From UBA6902 sp964393845 (GTDB taxonomy: Bacteria; Nitrospirota; Thermodesulfovibrionia; UBA6902): a stretch of 12,890 nucleotides of DNA. How positions within the stretch are numbered: position 1 is the first letter of the stretch; each line of letters begins with the position of its first letter. Where the stretch lies: contig CAYMUX010000096.1 of assembly GCA_964393845.1 (NCBI GenBank), positions 1-12,890 of the forward strand. The letters run 5' to 3'. Below, piece after piece: positions 1 to 6,249 of the stretch. Below the pieces are notes generated by a model. The model had not been told where the DNA came from and did no database searches. It was given only the letters and a program-made list of their open reading frames with translations. The position numbers and the translations under genes are program-made.

Positions 1-570
1 GCATACCTGAGAATCTGCATCATCAGTTACAACATTGGAAGTTATCGTATCTTTGACGACTTCCCGTTGACAGACAAGCTCTGTGTCGCCTTCAAGCTGG
101 AATGATATATTCGCTCCGCTTTCTTCAATCTCCTGCCATTGTGAATGTGTAAAAAGCTGTTCGTAGTTTTTATGTTCAAGAAATCGGATAACAGAGGTGA
201 TCCCTTCATCCAATGGGTTATCAGAAAAAGTTTCTACAATCCTGTCGAGAAAACTTCTCTGTTGATCTTTTGCACGTTCAAGAAGTTTCTCGGCATCTTT
301 CTTTTTATCTGGCTTCGGACGCCCTAAAACATAAGTAGGGGTACCCCATAAAAGATTTGCCGCTATGTTGACTGATTTTTTCACAGCTTTGGGGACCATG
401 AAAGGTCGCGCAGTCTTCTTTCTCCCTTCGCCTTCACGTGTATCCAACAGGCCTTTAAAATCTCCCTGACTATTCAAAACAATAATAAAAGGAATTCCCT
501 GCTGTTGAAATCCTTCCTGCGCTACACCGGGTATTCGCTCGTAATATTTTGCCAATGCTTGCAATATCAC
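1..570 (-). CDS. cas8c: Type I-C Cascade large subunit Cas8c (Csd1), N-terminal part
   Basis: This is the large subunit of the type I-C crRNA-guided surveillance complex, which in the family takes part in PAM recognition and holding the target. The first 190 codons are visible and open; the gene runs off the left edge. The N-terminus (MILQALAKYYERI) and the following PFIIVLNSQGDF, then ARPFMVPKAVKKS, match the start of Csd1 proteins. The start is GTG at 570, chosen because AAGGAGGTGA stands four bases upstream. GTG overlaps the cas5 stop as GTGA, so the two genes are probably translationally coupled. It is the third gene of the minus-strand operon cas3-cas5-cas8c. The C-terminal part cannot be judged from this window. 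Confidence 0.9.
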   Translation of the reverse strand, partial: MILQALAKYYERIPGVAQEGFQQQGIPFIIVLNSQGDFKGLLDTREGEGRKKTARPFMVPKAVKKSVNIAANLLWGTPTYVLGRPKPDKKKDAEKLLERAKDQQRSFLDRIVETFSDNPLDEGITSVIRFLEHKNYEQLFTHSQWQEIEESGANISFQLEGDTELVCQREVVKDTITSNVVTDDADSQVC

Positions 571-1208
571 GGCCTCACCTCCTTTTCATCAATTTTCATG
601 CGTCCGTTGTCGAGGCTTGCTCTGAAGAACCGGGCAGTAGGTTCTGTACCTTTGTACTTCATGTCGTAGAGCATCCAGCCGAAATCCTGACTGACAGGAA
701 TCGGCTCCGGCAGAGTCTCACCGTTAAGGAACGGTTTAAAATCAGCAGAGAACTCACGGCACCCAAGATAAGGTCGGTGGAAACATTGCCCTTTTTCCGC
801 ACGTCGCAGGAACATCTCCTGAAATTTAACAATCGTATCCTCGCTCCCTGCCTTGTCCGTCATCTCGAAATAAGCATGGATTGTGTATGCAACATCCCTC
901 AGGAACAACCCCGCCCGTTGCTGCCTCTGCTCTTCAATGAATATTCCTCTTGTACGTGGCGACATTACGGCGCCTACCTCATTTCTCCGTACCGATTCCC
1001 ACTTGATCGGATTCAGAACGTCAATCTGCATCACCTTCCAACGGATAGCGGGCTTCCAGAGTATTGCTTCAAGTACTCCACGCGCGGCAGATGGTGTCAT
1101 TACATCATATGAAACACGCTCAACCTTCATCTCCGGTCTCGTGAAACAAGCATTCCTTCCCCAGACCTTTAGGCGGAAGGGCAGACTTTTGATAAGTGGA
1201 TCACTCAT
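567..1208 (-). CDS. cas5c: Type I-C Cas5 (Cas5d) crRNA-processing endoribonuclease
   Basis: Cas5 of type I-C cuts the pre-crRNA within its repeat, replacing Cas6, and stays bound to the 5' handle in the Cascade complex. The protein has 213 residues, normal for the family. The RAMP-type N-terminal fold begins FRLKVWGRNACFTRPE (11-26). SYDVMTPSAARG (33-44) followed by LEAI and WKP is the family signature, and Y34 is the likely counterpart of the catalytic tyrosine known in Cas5d. GQCFHRPYLGCREF (140-153) is the second conserved block. I did not assign the catalytic Lys/His pair with certainty. The start is ATG with AAAGGAGGT seven bases upstream. It lies 31 bp after cas3 and overlaps cas8c by 4 bp. 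Confidence 0.95.
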   Translation of the reverse strand: MSDPLIKSLPFRLKVWGRNACFTRPEMKVERVSYDVMTPSAARGVLEAILWKPAIRWKVMQIDVLNPIKWESVRRNEVGAVMSPRTRGIFIEEQRQQRAGLFLRDVAYTIHAYFEMTDKAGSEDTIVKFQEMFLRRAEKGQCFHRPYLGCREFSADFKPFLNGETLPEPIPVSQDFGWMLYDMKYKGTEPTARFFRASLDNGRMKIDEKEVRP

Positions 1209-1239
1209 CCTGATACCTCCTTTCTATCTGTATCTTTCC

Positions 1240-3441
1240 CTAACACATCAAATCATCCGGTTCATAGATCATAGATTTATCAGCGCAGAAACCAAGATCA
1301 TTATGATACATTGCGCCGTATTCCTGAATAAATATCCCCGGATGAACTTCCGTAATAGCGCCTTCGTTACGAAGTTTCGTGTGAACATATCTCGGCAAAT
1401 TTACAACATATCTTTGTAGCTTCCTCATCAGCCACCGTTCGGGACCAAGTTTCTTCAACATCCCTATCAATCGCTCCCCTTCCTCATAGCGAACAATTAC
1501 AGGAGCGTACCGCGAATCATCAATCAACTTAAACTTCTGAGCAGCAGTATAAAAGCTAAACCGAAGTTCGCCGTCAGTCGCAAGGTCTTTCAGTATGCCG
1601 TGTTTATCAAGATTTTCCCCTTGCAGCCAGTAGAGTGATTTGAAAAACTTCTCAAACATAGCTGGTAAAAGCAGGTCGTTTGTTTTATCGGATAGCATCA
1701 TCATACTGGTATTTGCCGCTTGCCTTAGATAACCAACAGGTATTTTGCTCGGCGGAGCAAAAACTACAACACTTCCTTTATCGAGAAGTCCTTCCCTGTT
1801 GCATCTACCCGCAGCCTGCGCAATTGAATCAAGCCCTGCTATAGCGCGGTACACGACAGGGAAATCAAGATCAACGCCTGCCTCCACAAGCTGAGTGCTG
1901 ACTACGCGCGTAGGCAGTTTGTCCTTGAGTTGCTGTTTTATTTGTGAAATGACTTTTGACCGATGAGCTCCGCACATGAGAGCAGAGAGGTGGAATGTCC
2001 CTTCCGGCATTAACTCATAAAGCATCCGGCAGTCATCGCGTCTGTTGACGATACACAGGACAGACGAATGTTGAGCAAGTTCTTTTGCAAGGTCTTCCCA
2101 TGAGCGGGAAGTCATAAGATTGTCCGGCACATGGATTTCAACGCGCTTGAATGCCTTATGTAAAGCAACTGGATTTTCCATGATCTCTACCGTTGATCCC
2201 AAACCCTCAAAGTTGAAATTAAATGATTTGTGTTCGCCAAAGGCAGGCTGAGTAGCAGTGCTCAGGACAAAAGTCACACCATAATTATTGTGCAGCTCTT
2301 TCATCGTATGGAGAATTGGATTGAGATATTCAGGCGGGAGAAGCTGAACCTCATCAAGAACCACAATGCTATTTGTAATGTTGTGCAGTTTTCGGCAGCG
2401 GCTTGAGCGATTGGCAAAAAGTGATTCAAAAAATTGAACCGATGTTGTCACGATAACCGGAGCGTCCCAGTTTTCGCAGGCAAGCCTGCTTTTTGTTGTC
2501 TCGTGTCCTTCATCCGACACATCAACGTTGCTGTGATGCTCGACAATTGTATCTTTGAATATTTCCCTGAATTGATCGGCTGTCTGCTCAATAATGCTCG
2601 TGTAGGGAATGACATAAATAATGCGCCTCTTGCCGTGTTCCGCTGCATGATGCAAGGCGAAAGCCATCGACGAAAGAGTCTTCCCGCCGCCTGTTGGAAC
2701 TGTCAATGTAAAGATTGCAGGCGTGTGAGTTGCTTTCATAATACATTGCCTCAATATCTCTGTCCGTTGTTTGTTGACAGCGGTATCATCAGCATTAGCC
2801 TGTTTCCTCTCCATATAAGTTTCAAAAAGAGGCTGAAGTGCATTCAGTGAAGGGTAACCTTTGCGTGCCGTTGATTTATCAGGATCAAGAAACGCCTCTG
2901 TGTCAAGAAAGTCAGCGTCAACAAGGCAGGAGTATAGCATCCTGATCCAGAGCGCATGCCCTTCGCTTGTCCTGAATTTTTGCTTGGGCAGAGATTGTTC
3001 TGTGATTTCCTGCGGGATATTTGATTCGAGGGCTTTCTTGAGGAGATCTTCATTTTGAAGACGGTGGATTAAACTCCTGTTGCCTGCTTCAGTGGTTTGC
3101 CAGTCAGCAAGTCCGGCATGGTGTCCTGCGATAAGATAGCTGAATATTCTTCCTGGTATATTAAATTTTGCAACAGAGTGAATTGCCCCTGCCGTTGAAT
3201 GATCTACCCTGCCGGATTTTGTTTCAATATGAGCATCGACAGAAGCAAGAAGCATTTTCTGGAAATTCTCCGAATACTTCCCCACATCATGCCACAACCC
3301 CGCCAGATACCCCCATTCCCCCGATCCAAACGCATCCGCAAACAATTTCGCAAGCTTCGCCGTCCCCTTCAGATGTTCCTCAAGTAAATGCCATTCATCA
3401 ACCGGCTTTCCTTCAATGCTGTGCGCGTAATAAAGTTTCAC
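1240..3441 (-). CDS. cas3: Type I-C CRISPR nuclease-helicase Cas3
   Basis: Cas3 is recruited by target-bound Cascade and unwinds and degrades the DNA. The 733 residues carry an N-terminal HD nuclease: H23, the HD pair H51-D52 in LWHDVGKY, H81, H107-H108 in AGHHAGL and D175 are candidate metal ligands. The superfamily 2 helicase follows: Walker A VPTGGGKT (248-255), DEVQ (363-366), STAT (394-397), QLVEAGVDLDFP (517-528) and QAAGRCNREG (542-551). All motors and nuclease motifs appear intact. The start is GTG (KLYYAHSIEGKP follows), supported by GGGGAG five bases upstream. It is the first gene of the operon; a candidate promoter lies 80-110 bp upstream inside a repeat region. A degenerate second cas3 start lies at 4215-4385. 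Confidence 0.97.
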   Translation of the reverse strand: MKLYYAHSIEGKPVDEWHLLEEHLKGTAKLAKLFADAFGSGEWGYLAGLWHDVGKYSENFQKMLLASVDAHIETKSGRVDHSTAGAIHSVAKFNIPGRIFSYLIAGHHAGLADWQTTEAGNRSLIHRLQNEDLLKKALESNIPQEITEQSLPKQKFRTSEGHALWIRMLYSCLVDADFLDTEAFLDPDKSTARKGYPSLNALQPLFETYMERKQANADDTAVNKQRTEILRQCIMKATHTPAIFTLTVPTGGGKTLSSMAFALHHAAEHGKRRIIYVIPYTSIIEQTADQFREIFKDTIVEHHSNVDVSDEGHETTKSRLACENWDAPVIVTTSVQFFESLFANRSSRCRKLHNITNSIVVLDEVQLLPPEYLNPILHTMKELHNNYGVTFVLSTATQPAFGEHKSFNFNFEGLGSTVEIMENPVALHKAFKRVEIHVPDNLMTSRSWEDLAKELAQHSSVLCIVNRRDDCRMLYELMPEGTFHLSALMCGAHRSKVISQIKQQLKDKLPTRVVSTQLVEAGVDLDFPVVYRAIAGLDSIAQAAGRCNREGLLDKGSVVVFAPPSKIPVGYLRQAANTSMMMLSDKTNDLLLPAMFEKFFKSLYWLQGENLDKHGILKDLATDGELRFSFYTAAQKFKLIDDSRYAPVIVRYEEGERLIGMLKKLGPERWLMRKLQRYVVNLPRYVHTKLRNEGAITEVHPGIFIQEYGAMYHNDLGFCADKSMIYEPDDLMC

Positions 3442-3458
3442 AAAATCTCCCCTGACTC

Positions 3459-3484
3459 AGTCTTGAACTTTGATTACACTGATT
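3459..3484 (+). repeat. 26-bp repeat, left copy (L)
   Basis: This is the left member of a repeat family around the GxxExxY gene. It starts AGTCTTGAACTTTGATTA and ends CTGATT. It matches the inverted copy at 3943-3968 in 22 of 26 positions. It starts 18 bp upstream of the cas3 start codon. Its first nine bases also form an inverted pair with 3547-3555. Confidence 0.75.
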
Positions 3485-3512
3485 CGTTGATTAACTATGA
3501 TTTTTCACTCTT

Positions 3513-3538
3513 AATCACTCTGATCATAGTTCAGGACT
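3513..3538 (-). repeat. 26-bp repeat, middle copy (M)
   Basis: Read on the minus strand it starts AGTCCTGAACTATGATCA and ends GTGATT. It matches the copy at 3943-3968 in 20 of 26 positions. Being inverted with respect to the left copy, L and M could form a long imperfect hairpin just after the GxxExxY stop codon, a possible terminator for that gene. The inner arms AACTATGAT (3492-3500) and ATCATAGTT (3523-3531) are a perfect 9-bp inverted repeat. Copy M also holds the -10 box of a candidate cas promoter. Confidence 0.7.
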
Positions 3539-3551
3539 ATTCATAATTCAA
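3523..3551 (-). promoter_or_regulatory. Candidate sigma-70 promoter of the cas operon
   Basis: On the minus strand TTGAAT (3551-3546), a 17-bp spacer and TATGAT (3528-3523) read toward cas3. The predicted transcript would start near 3516 and have a leader of about 75 nt. The -10 lies in repeat copy M, and the -35 overlaps the last codon and stop of the GxxExxY gene. It is judged by consensus match only. Confidence 0.45.
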
Positions 3552-3940
3552 GACTTTTTCATCACCCTTTTAAACTCCAGGCTCTTTGAACCAAAATTGA
3601 TAAGTAAACCAACATCTAAATTGTAAGCTTCCAGATAATTGATCGCCTGCGCCAAATGCACATCTTCCAATTGTATGATAGCCTTTAATTCCACCATGAT
3701 AATGTCTTCCACTAAGAAATCGACTCTACGCGTTCCGATCTGATGACCTTTATAGAAAATATCCATCTCTATCTCCCGGCTGTATTTTAATCCGGCATAA
3801 TTCATTTCAATAGCCAAGGCCCTTTGATAGATAACTTCCTGAAAGCCGTTTCCCAAAGTCTTATGGACTTCCATTGCACAACCGATAACTTTACCCGTTA
3901 TGTCGGAGTATTTATATTTCTCATTTATCATGGTCATCAT
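3548..3940 (-). CDS. GxxExxY family protein (PD-(D/E)xK nuclease-like fold)
   Basis: The 130-residue protein belongs to the widespread GxxExxY family, which is related to PD-(D/E)xK nucleases; its biological role is not established. Visible are the family signature GFQEVIY (about 32-38) in EVHKTLGNGFQE, and a nuclease-like core with RVDFLVED followed by IIMVELKA, giving the D...E-x-K pattern. The C-terminus LDVGLLINFGSKSLEFKRV is typical. Three ATGs lie at the start (codons 1, 2 and 4); none has a clear Shine-Dalgarno, so the true start could be MINEKYKYSDIT. The gene is framed by 26-bp repeats, the right one ending 3 bp before the ATG. It is on the same strand as cas3 but probably not part of the Cas machinery. 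Confidence 0.9.
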   Translation of the reverse strand: MMTMINEKYKYSDITGKVIGCAMEVHKTLGNGFQEVIYQRALAIEMNYAGLKYSREIEMDIFYKGHQIGTRRVDFLVEDIIMVELKAIIQLEDVHLAQAINYLEAYNLDVGLLINFGSKSLEFKRVMKKS

Positions 3941-3942
3941 TT

Positions 3943-3968
3943 AATCAGCTTAATCATAGTTCAAAACT
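3943..3968 (-). repeat. 26-bp repeat, right copy (R)
   Basis: Read on the minus strand it begins AGTTTTGAACTATGATTA and ends GCTGATT. It is inverted relative to the left copy (22/26 identical). It encodes the last residues (VLNYD) and stop of the ORF6N remnant and sits directly before the GxxExxY start. Together L and R bracket a unit of 510 bp. No target-site duplication is visible outside them. Confidence 0.75.
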
Positions 3969-4108
3969 TTAAGTAACCGGTCACAATTTGTGACCAGTTC
4001 ATTTCTCTCAGCTTTTGATAACTTAAACATGAAGTCTTCAGGGAATTGAGCGATAAAAAGTATTTTGCTTTCTACAACTTCCTGCGGAATGATTTCTGAT
4101 GTCCCCAT
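3950..4108 (-). pseudogene. ORF6N-domain gene remnant with internal deletion
   Basis: A 52-codon frame reads MGTSEIIPQEVVESKILFIA, then QFPEDFMFKLSKAERNELVT, then NCDRLLKVLNYD. ORF6N (phage-type DNA-binding) proteins begin EIIPQEVIESKI-LxIRG and then carry a block with VMLDxDLAxLYGV before RFPEDFMF. Here that block, some 30-35 codons, is missing and the two flanks are fused in frame. The rest of the protein is also absent: the frame stops inside the 26-bp repeat. The start keeps AAAAGGGG seven bases upstream and a promoter, so the short product may still be made. The family assignment is from recalled consensus. It is most likely a decayed phage or antirepressor-type gene. Confidence 0.75.
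3979..3995. repeat. Perfect 17-bp palindrome GGTCACAA-T-TTGTGACC
   Basis: Two 8-bp arms around a single T, with outer AAC/GTT also complementary. It lies within the ORF6N remnant where it encodes LVTNCDR, so the symmetry may be simply the coding sequence of a conserved motif. It could nevertheless act as an operator or a hairpin. Confidence 0.5.
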
Positions 4109-4140
4109 ATTTTATCCCCTTTTATTTTATTACATGATGA

Positions 4141-4170
4141 ATTATATACTTGTGCAATAAGATGTCACAA
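4141..4170 (-). promoter_or_regulatory. Candidate promoter of the ORF6N remnant
   Basis: On the minus strand TTGTGA (4170-4165), an 18-bp spacer and TATAAT (4146-4141) lead to a start near 4134 and the ATG at 4108, with a good Shine-Dalgarno between. Found by consensus match. Confidence 0.45.
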
Positions 4171-4214
4171 GACAATAATAGATACGGCTTTTACTTCCCC
4201 GGATCCCCGATAAG

Positions 4215-4385
4215 TCAGGATCTAATGACATACCACAACCCCGCCAGGCAAGCCCATTCCCCTGAGCCGAATGCATCGACAAATAATTTCGCAAGTTCCG
4301 CCGTCCCCTTCAGATGCTCCTCAAGCCAATGCTAATTATAAGGCGGTCTACCGTCTAAATTGTATGCGAGATATTTCCTATCATC
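4215..4385 (-). pseudogene. Degenerate second cas3, N-terminal fragment
   Basis: The minus-strand frame reads KYLAYNLDGRPPYN, a TAG stop (4334-4332), then HWLEEHLKGTAELAKLF and VDAFGSGEWACLAGLW, then YVIRS and TGA (4217-4215). It aligns colinearly with the intact cas3 N-terminus from about residue 2 to 50; from the histidine after the stop to the last tryptophan, 28 of 33 residues agree. The TAG stands where cas3 has Trp17. The copy breaks off exactly before the catalytic HD pair, where cas3 has WHDVGK. No start codon is in frame; AGG at 4379 may be a mutated ATG. Different codons and residues (LDGRPP against IEGKPV) suggest a separate cas3 lineage or an old duplication, not a fresh copy. It cannot make a working nuclease. 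Confidence 0.85.
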
Positions 4386-4465
4386 TATGCCATGTCCCCT
4401 TTTTCGAAATGCTACGCATGCTTCTTTAACCTGCTTCAGTATGGTTTCTGCGACTTCAAATGAGT
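4386..4465 (-). other. Open but unrecognised stretch between small ORF and cas3 remnant
   Basis: Directly after the 75-residue gene, the minus-strand frame shared with the cas3 remnant stays open (NSFEVAETILKQVKEACVAF follows the stop of the upstream gene by a few bases). It has no start codon and resembles no family that I recognise. It may be the beginning of a lost partner gene now joined to the cas3 remnant, or chance. Confidence 0.25.
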
Positions 4466-4693
4466 TTAATCGGCCAAATGAGAAAGCCTTCTTGCTACTT
4501 CTTTATTAAGTAAATTATCATCCCATTCCGGATGTGACTTTCTCAGGTGGGTCATCAGCATACTCCGCGCTGAGACCCATATATTAAACCCTATACTTAT
4601 CCGTTCGGCAGGGGTCTTTCTGCTTAGAACGCGCGCCATCACGTCATCCAGGATTTCTATCTGCCCACTGTCCAGTCTTGCTTTTGAAACCAT
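4466..4693 (-). CDS. Small conserved protein of unknown function
   Basis: The 75-residue product begins MVSKARLDSGQIEILDDVMA and contains KTPAERISIGFNIW, a helical middle, then SHPEWDDNLLNKEVARRLSH. I have the impression of a recurrent small bacterial family often placed before a nucleotidyltransferase-like gene, but I cannot name it and no function is known to me. The ATG at 4693 was preferred over an upstream TTG (4705) because GGAG stands six bases before it. No membrane segment or Cys motif is present. The expected downstream partner is absent: an unrecognised frame and a cas3 fragment follow. It is divergent from the cytochrome gene. Confidence 0.65.
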   Translation of the reverse strand: MVSKARLDSGQIEILDDVMARVLSRKTPAERISIGFNIWVSARSMLMTHLRKSHPEWDDNLLNKEVARRLSHLAD

Positions 4694-4764
4694 ACGATGC
4701 TCCAATTTGATTAACCATTATAACAAAAAGCTGTAAGACTGAGTCAGTTTAATATAAAAGCGCC

Positions 4765-4789
4765 TTGTTAATTAACAAATTTATTTGTT
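4765..4789. promoter_or_regulatory. Nested palindromes in the divergent promoter region
   Basis: TTGTTAATTAACAA (4765-4778) is a perfect 14-bp palindrome, and AACAAA-TTTA-TTTGTT (4774-4789) overlaps it. They lie 25-50 bp before the cytochrome start and between two divergent genes, a typical place for an operator. It does not match an FNR box (TTGAT-N4-ATCAA). AT-richness makes chance symmetry possible. Confidence 0.35.
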
Positions 4790-4812
4790 ACATTTTAAGA
4801 GGTTACTTTTTT

Positions 4813-5058
4813 ATGAAAAAACAAATTTTTTATTTGACCCTGATCATGCTTGTCCCACTCACCCTATACATTCTGTCATTAAAAACAGTGGTGCCGATCC
4901 CCTCCGACGACAGCCATGCCGGAATTACAGAAGTAAAAGGTTGTTTTGAATGCCACGGAGACGACAAGGGAAATCCGAAAAAGAAGACTCACCCTCCTAA
5001 AGACCAGTGCTTTAACTGCCACAAGGCCGCTAAAAAGCCTCCTGCGGCTAAAGGTTAA
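4813..5058 (+). CDS. Small membrane-anchored di-haem c-type cytochrome
   Basis: An 81-residue protein with an N-terminal hydrophobic segment (about 4-23, after MKK) serving as signal anchor or signal peptide, followed by two CxxCH haem-attachment sites, CFECH (44-48) and CFNCH (66-70). H35 and H60 are possible distal haem ligands. The C-terminus is Lys/Ala/Pro rich. It would act in the periplasm or at the outer face of the inner membrane as an electron carrier; partners are not visible nearby. The ATG at 4813 with AAGAGG ten bases upstream was preferred over a TTG at 4765 that would add 16 residues before the MKK signal start. The spacing of motifs resembles short class III or cytochrome c7-like proteins, but with only two haems. 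Confidence 0.85.
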   Translation: MKKQIFYLTLIMLVPLTLYILSLKTVVPIPSDDSHAGITEVKGCFECHGDDKGNPKKKTHPPKDQCFNCHKAAKKPPAAKG

Positions 5059-5125
5059 TCATAATGTTCCCGTAATGAGTATACAGGCGTAAAAATGAAA
5101 CCTCTGCTCATCGGCCATAACTCAT

Positions 5126-6247
5126 ATGATTGAAAACTCCGGCATAGGAAATATTAAAAATCTGCTGACCCTTACGCAGCAGTCCGGCAAGGAAGTCATA
5201 TTAAAGGTCGGCTCCATTATTAAGGCGCAGGTAATAAATATAACTGATAACGGGGACGCAGTCCTTCGAATCGTAACAACCGGCAGCGATAAAGGGAATT
5301 TACAGGGGACCGTCATAAAGGCTTATTCGGAAGTTCCTTTAACAAAGGGGCAGAATATATTTCTTGAAATACTCGGAGGGAAGGACAATATCACCATGCG
5401 GTTTATTGGTGAATCAGGCAAATCACCGGAAGCCCTGCAGCAGAACATCCCGGTCAAATTCCTTGATATGCTTTCTCAATTATCCAATGCCAGGCTCGGC
5501 AATACGGAATTCCAGCAGTTGTTAAATATGCTTAAATCATTACCACAAAATATTAAGGCCGCGATTCCTGAGTTCATGAATCTGGAAAAACTTCTGCTGA
5601 ATATAAAACAGATAGACGGAAAACTTTTAAAGGCATTTATTGAGACATCGGGAGTGGCCTTTGAGACCCGGTTAAGGATTGCCGTCCTGAAAGATCCGGG
5701 ATCAATGCTCCAGAGTCTCGTGGCGCTCCAGACAGAAGGCGATTTGAAGGCGCTTCTTCTGAGGTTAAAAAATTTATTAAAAGACGGGAACATTATTAAT
5801 ACACTAAAGCAGTCAGGCTACACTATATCTGATATATCAGGCGCAGTGGATAAATTCATTAAGAACATTGAATTTTTTCAACTGACGTCAAAACTTAACG
5901 ATATGTTTTATACCTTTCTGCCGGTACTATGGGATGATTTAAAGGACGGTGAGTTTTTATTCAAGAAAAACAGGGAGAAGGGCAAAGAGTCGTATACCTG
6001 CGATGTCAACCTCGACCTTGAATCCATTGGGAAGCTGTCCATTTCCGTGACCATACTGGATAAGTCTTTTTTCATCACCTTCTATGCCGAAAGGCATGAA
6101 GTCAATGAGCTTATTAAATTACAGAAGCATGTCCTTGAGTGCCGGTTTGCCTCACAGGGACTGCCTCTGAAGGCAATAAATTTCAATCATAAAAAAACCA
6201 TCCCCTTTGGAAAGGCCAATAATCAGGGGGTAGACGTAAAAATATAG
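5126..6247 (+). CDS. FliK C-terminal-like (flagellar hook-length control related) protein
   Basis: The 373-residue protein has an N-terminal beta-rich part (about 22-95, with EVILKVGSIIKAQVINI and GQNIFLEILGG), a helical middle, and a C-terminal region (about 288-355) beginning with a beta-rich stretch GKLSISVTILDKSFFITFYA, then helix and FASQGLPLKAINF. This last part resembles the FliK/Flg_hook domain that switches the flagellar export apparatus. It is followed after two bases by a short FlhB-like gene, the partner expected for such proteins, so a role with a type III export gate is inferred. No other flagellar genes are nearby. The ATG at 5126 has no good Shine-Dalgarno; a 12-codon frame from 5095 overlaps it. 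Confidence 0.7.
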   Translation: MIENSGIGNIKNLLTLTQQSGKEVILKVGSIIKAQVINITDNGDAVLRIVTTGSDKGNLQGTVIKAYSEVPLTKGQNIFLEILGGKDNITMRFIGESGKSPEALQQNIPVKFLDMLSQLSNARLGNTEFQQLLNMLKSLPQNIKAAIPEFMNLEKLLLNIKQIDGKLLKAFIETSGVAFETRLRIAVLKDPGSMLQSLVALQTEGDLKALLLRLKNLLKDGNIINTLKQSGYTISDISGAVDKFIKNIEFFQLTSKLNDMFYTFLPVLWDDLKDGEFLFKKNREKGKESYTCDVNLDLESIGKLSISVTILDKSFFITFYAERHEVNELIKLQKHVLECRFASQGLPLKAINFNHKKTIPFGKANNQGVDVKI

Positions 6248-6249
6248 CC

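Noticed and set aside
549..1419. Long plus-strand reading frames opposite cas5 and the end of cas3
   Set aside because: They are antisense shadows of well-supported cas genes; their translations resemble no family and they lack ribosome sites.
4150..4335. Plus-strand 61-codon frame
   Set aside because: It is the antisense of the cas3 fragment and of the promoter region; the minus-strand similarity to cas3 explains the sequence.
3452..4747. Shared 12-mer AGACTGAGTCAG (inverted, at 3452-3463 and 4736-4747)
   Set aside because: Several matches of this length are expected by chance in a window of this size, and the core is itself nearly palindromic.
5095..5133. 12-codon frame overlapping the FliK-like start as a leader peptide
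   Set aside because: It has no Shine-Dalgarno, no distinctive codon run and no attenuator-like hairpin.
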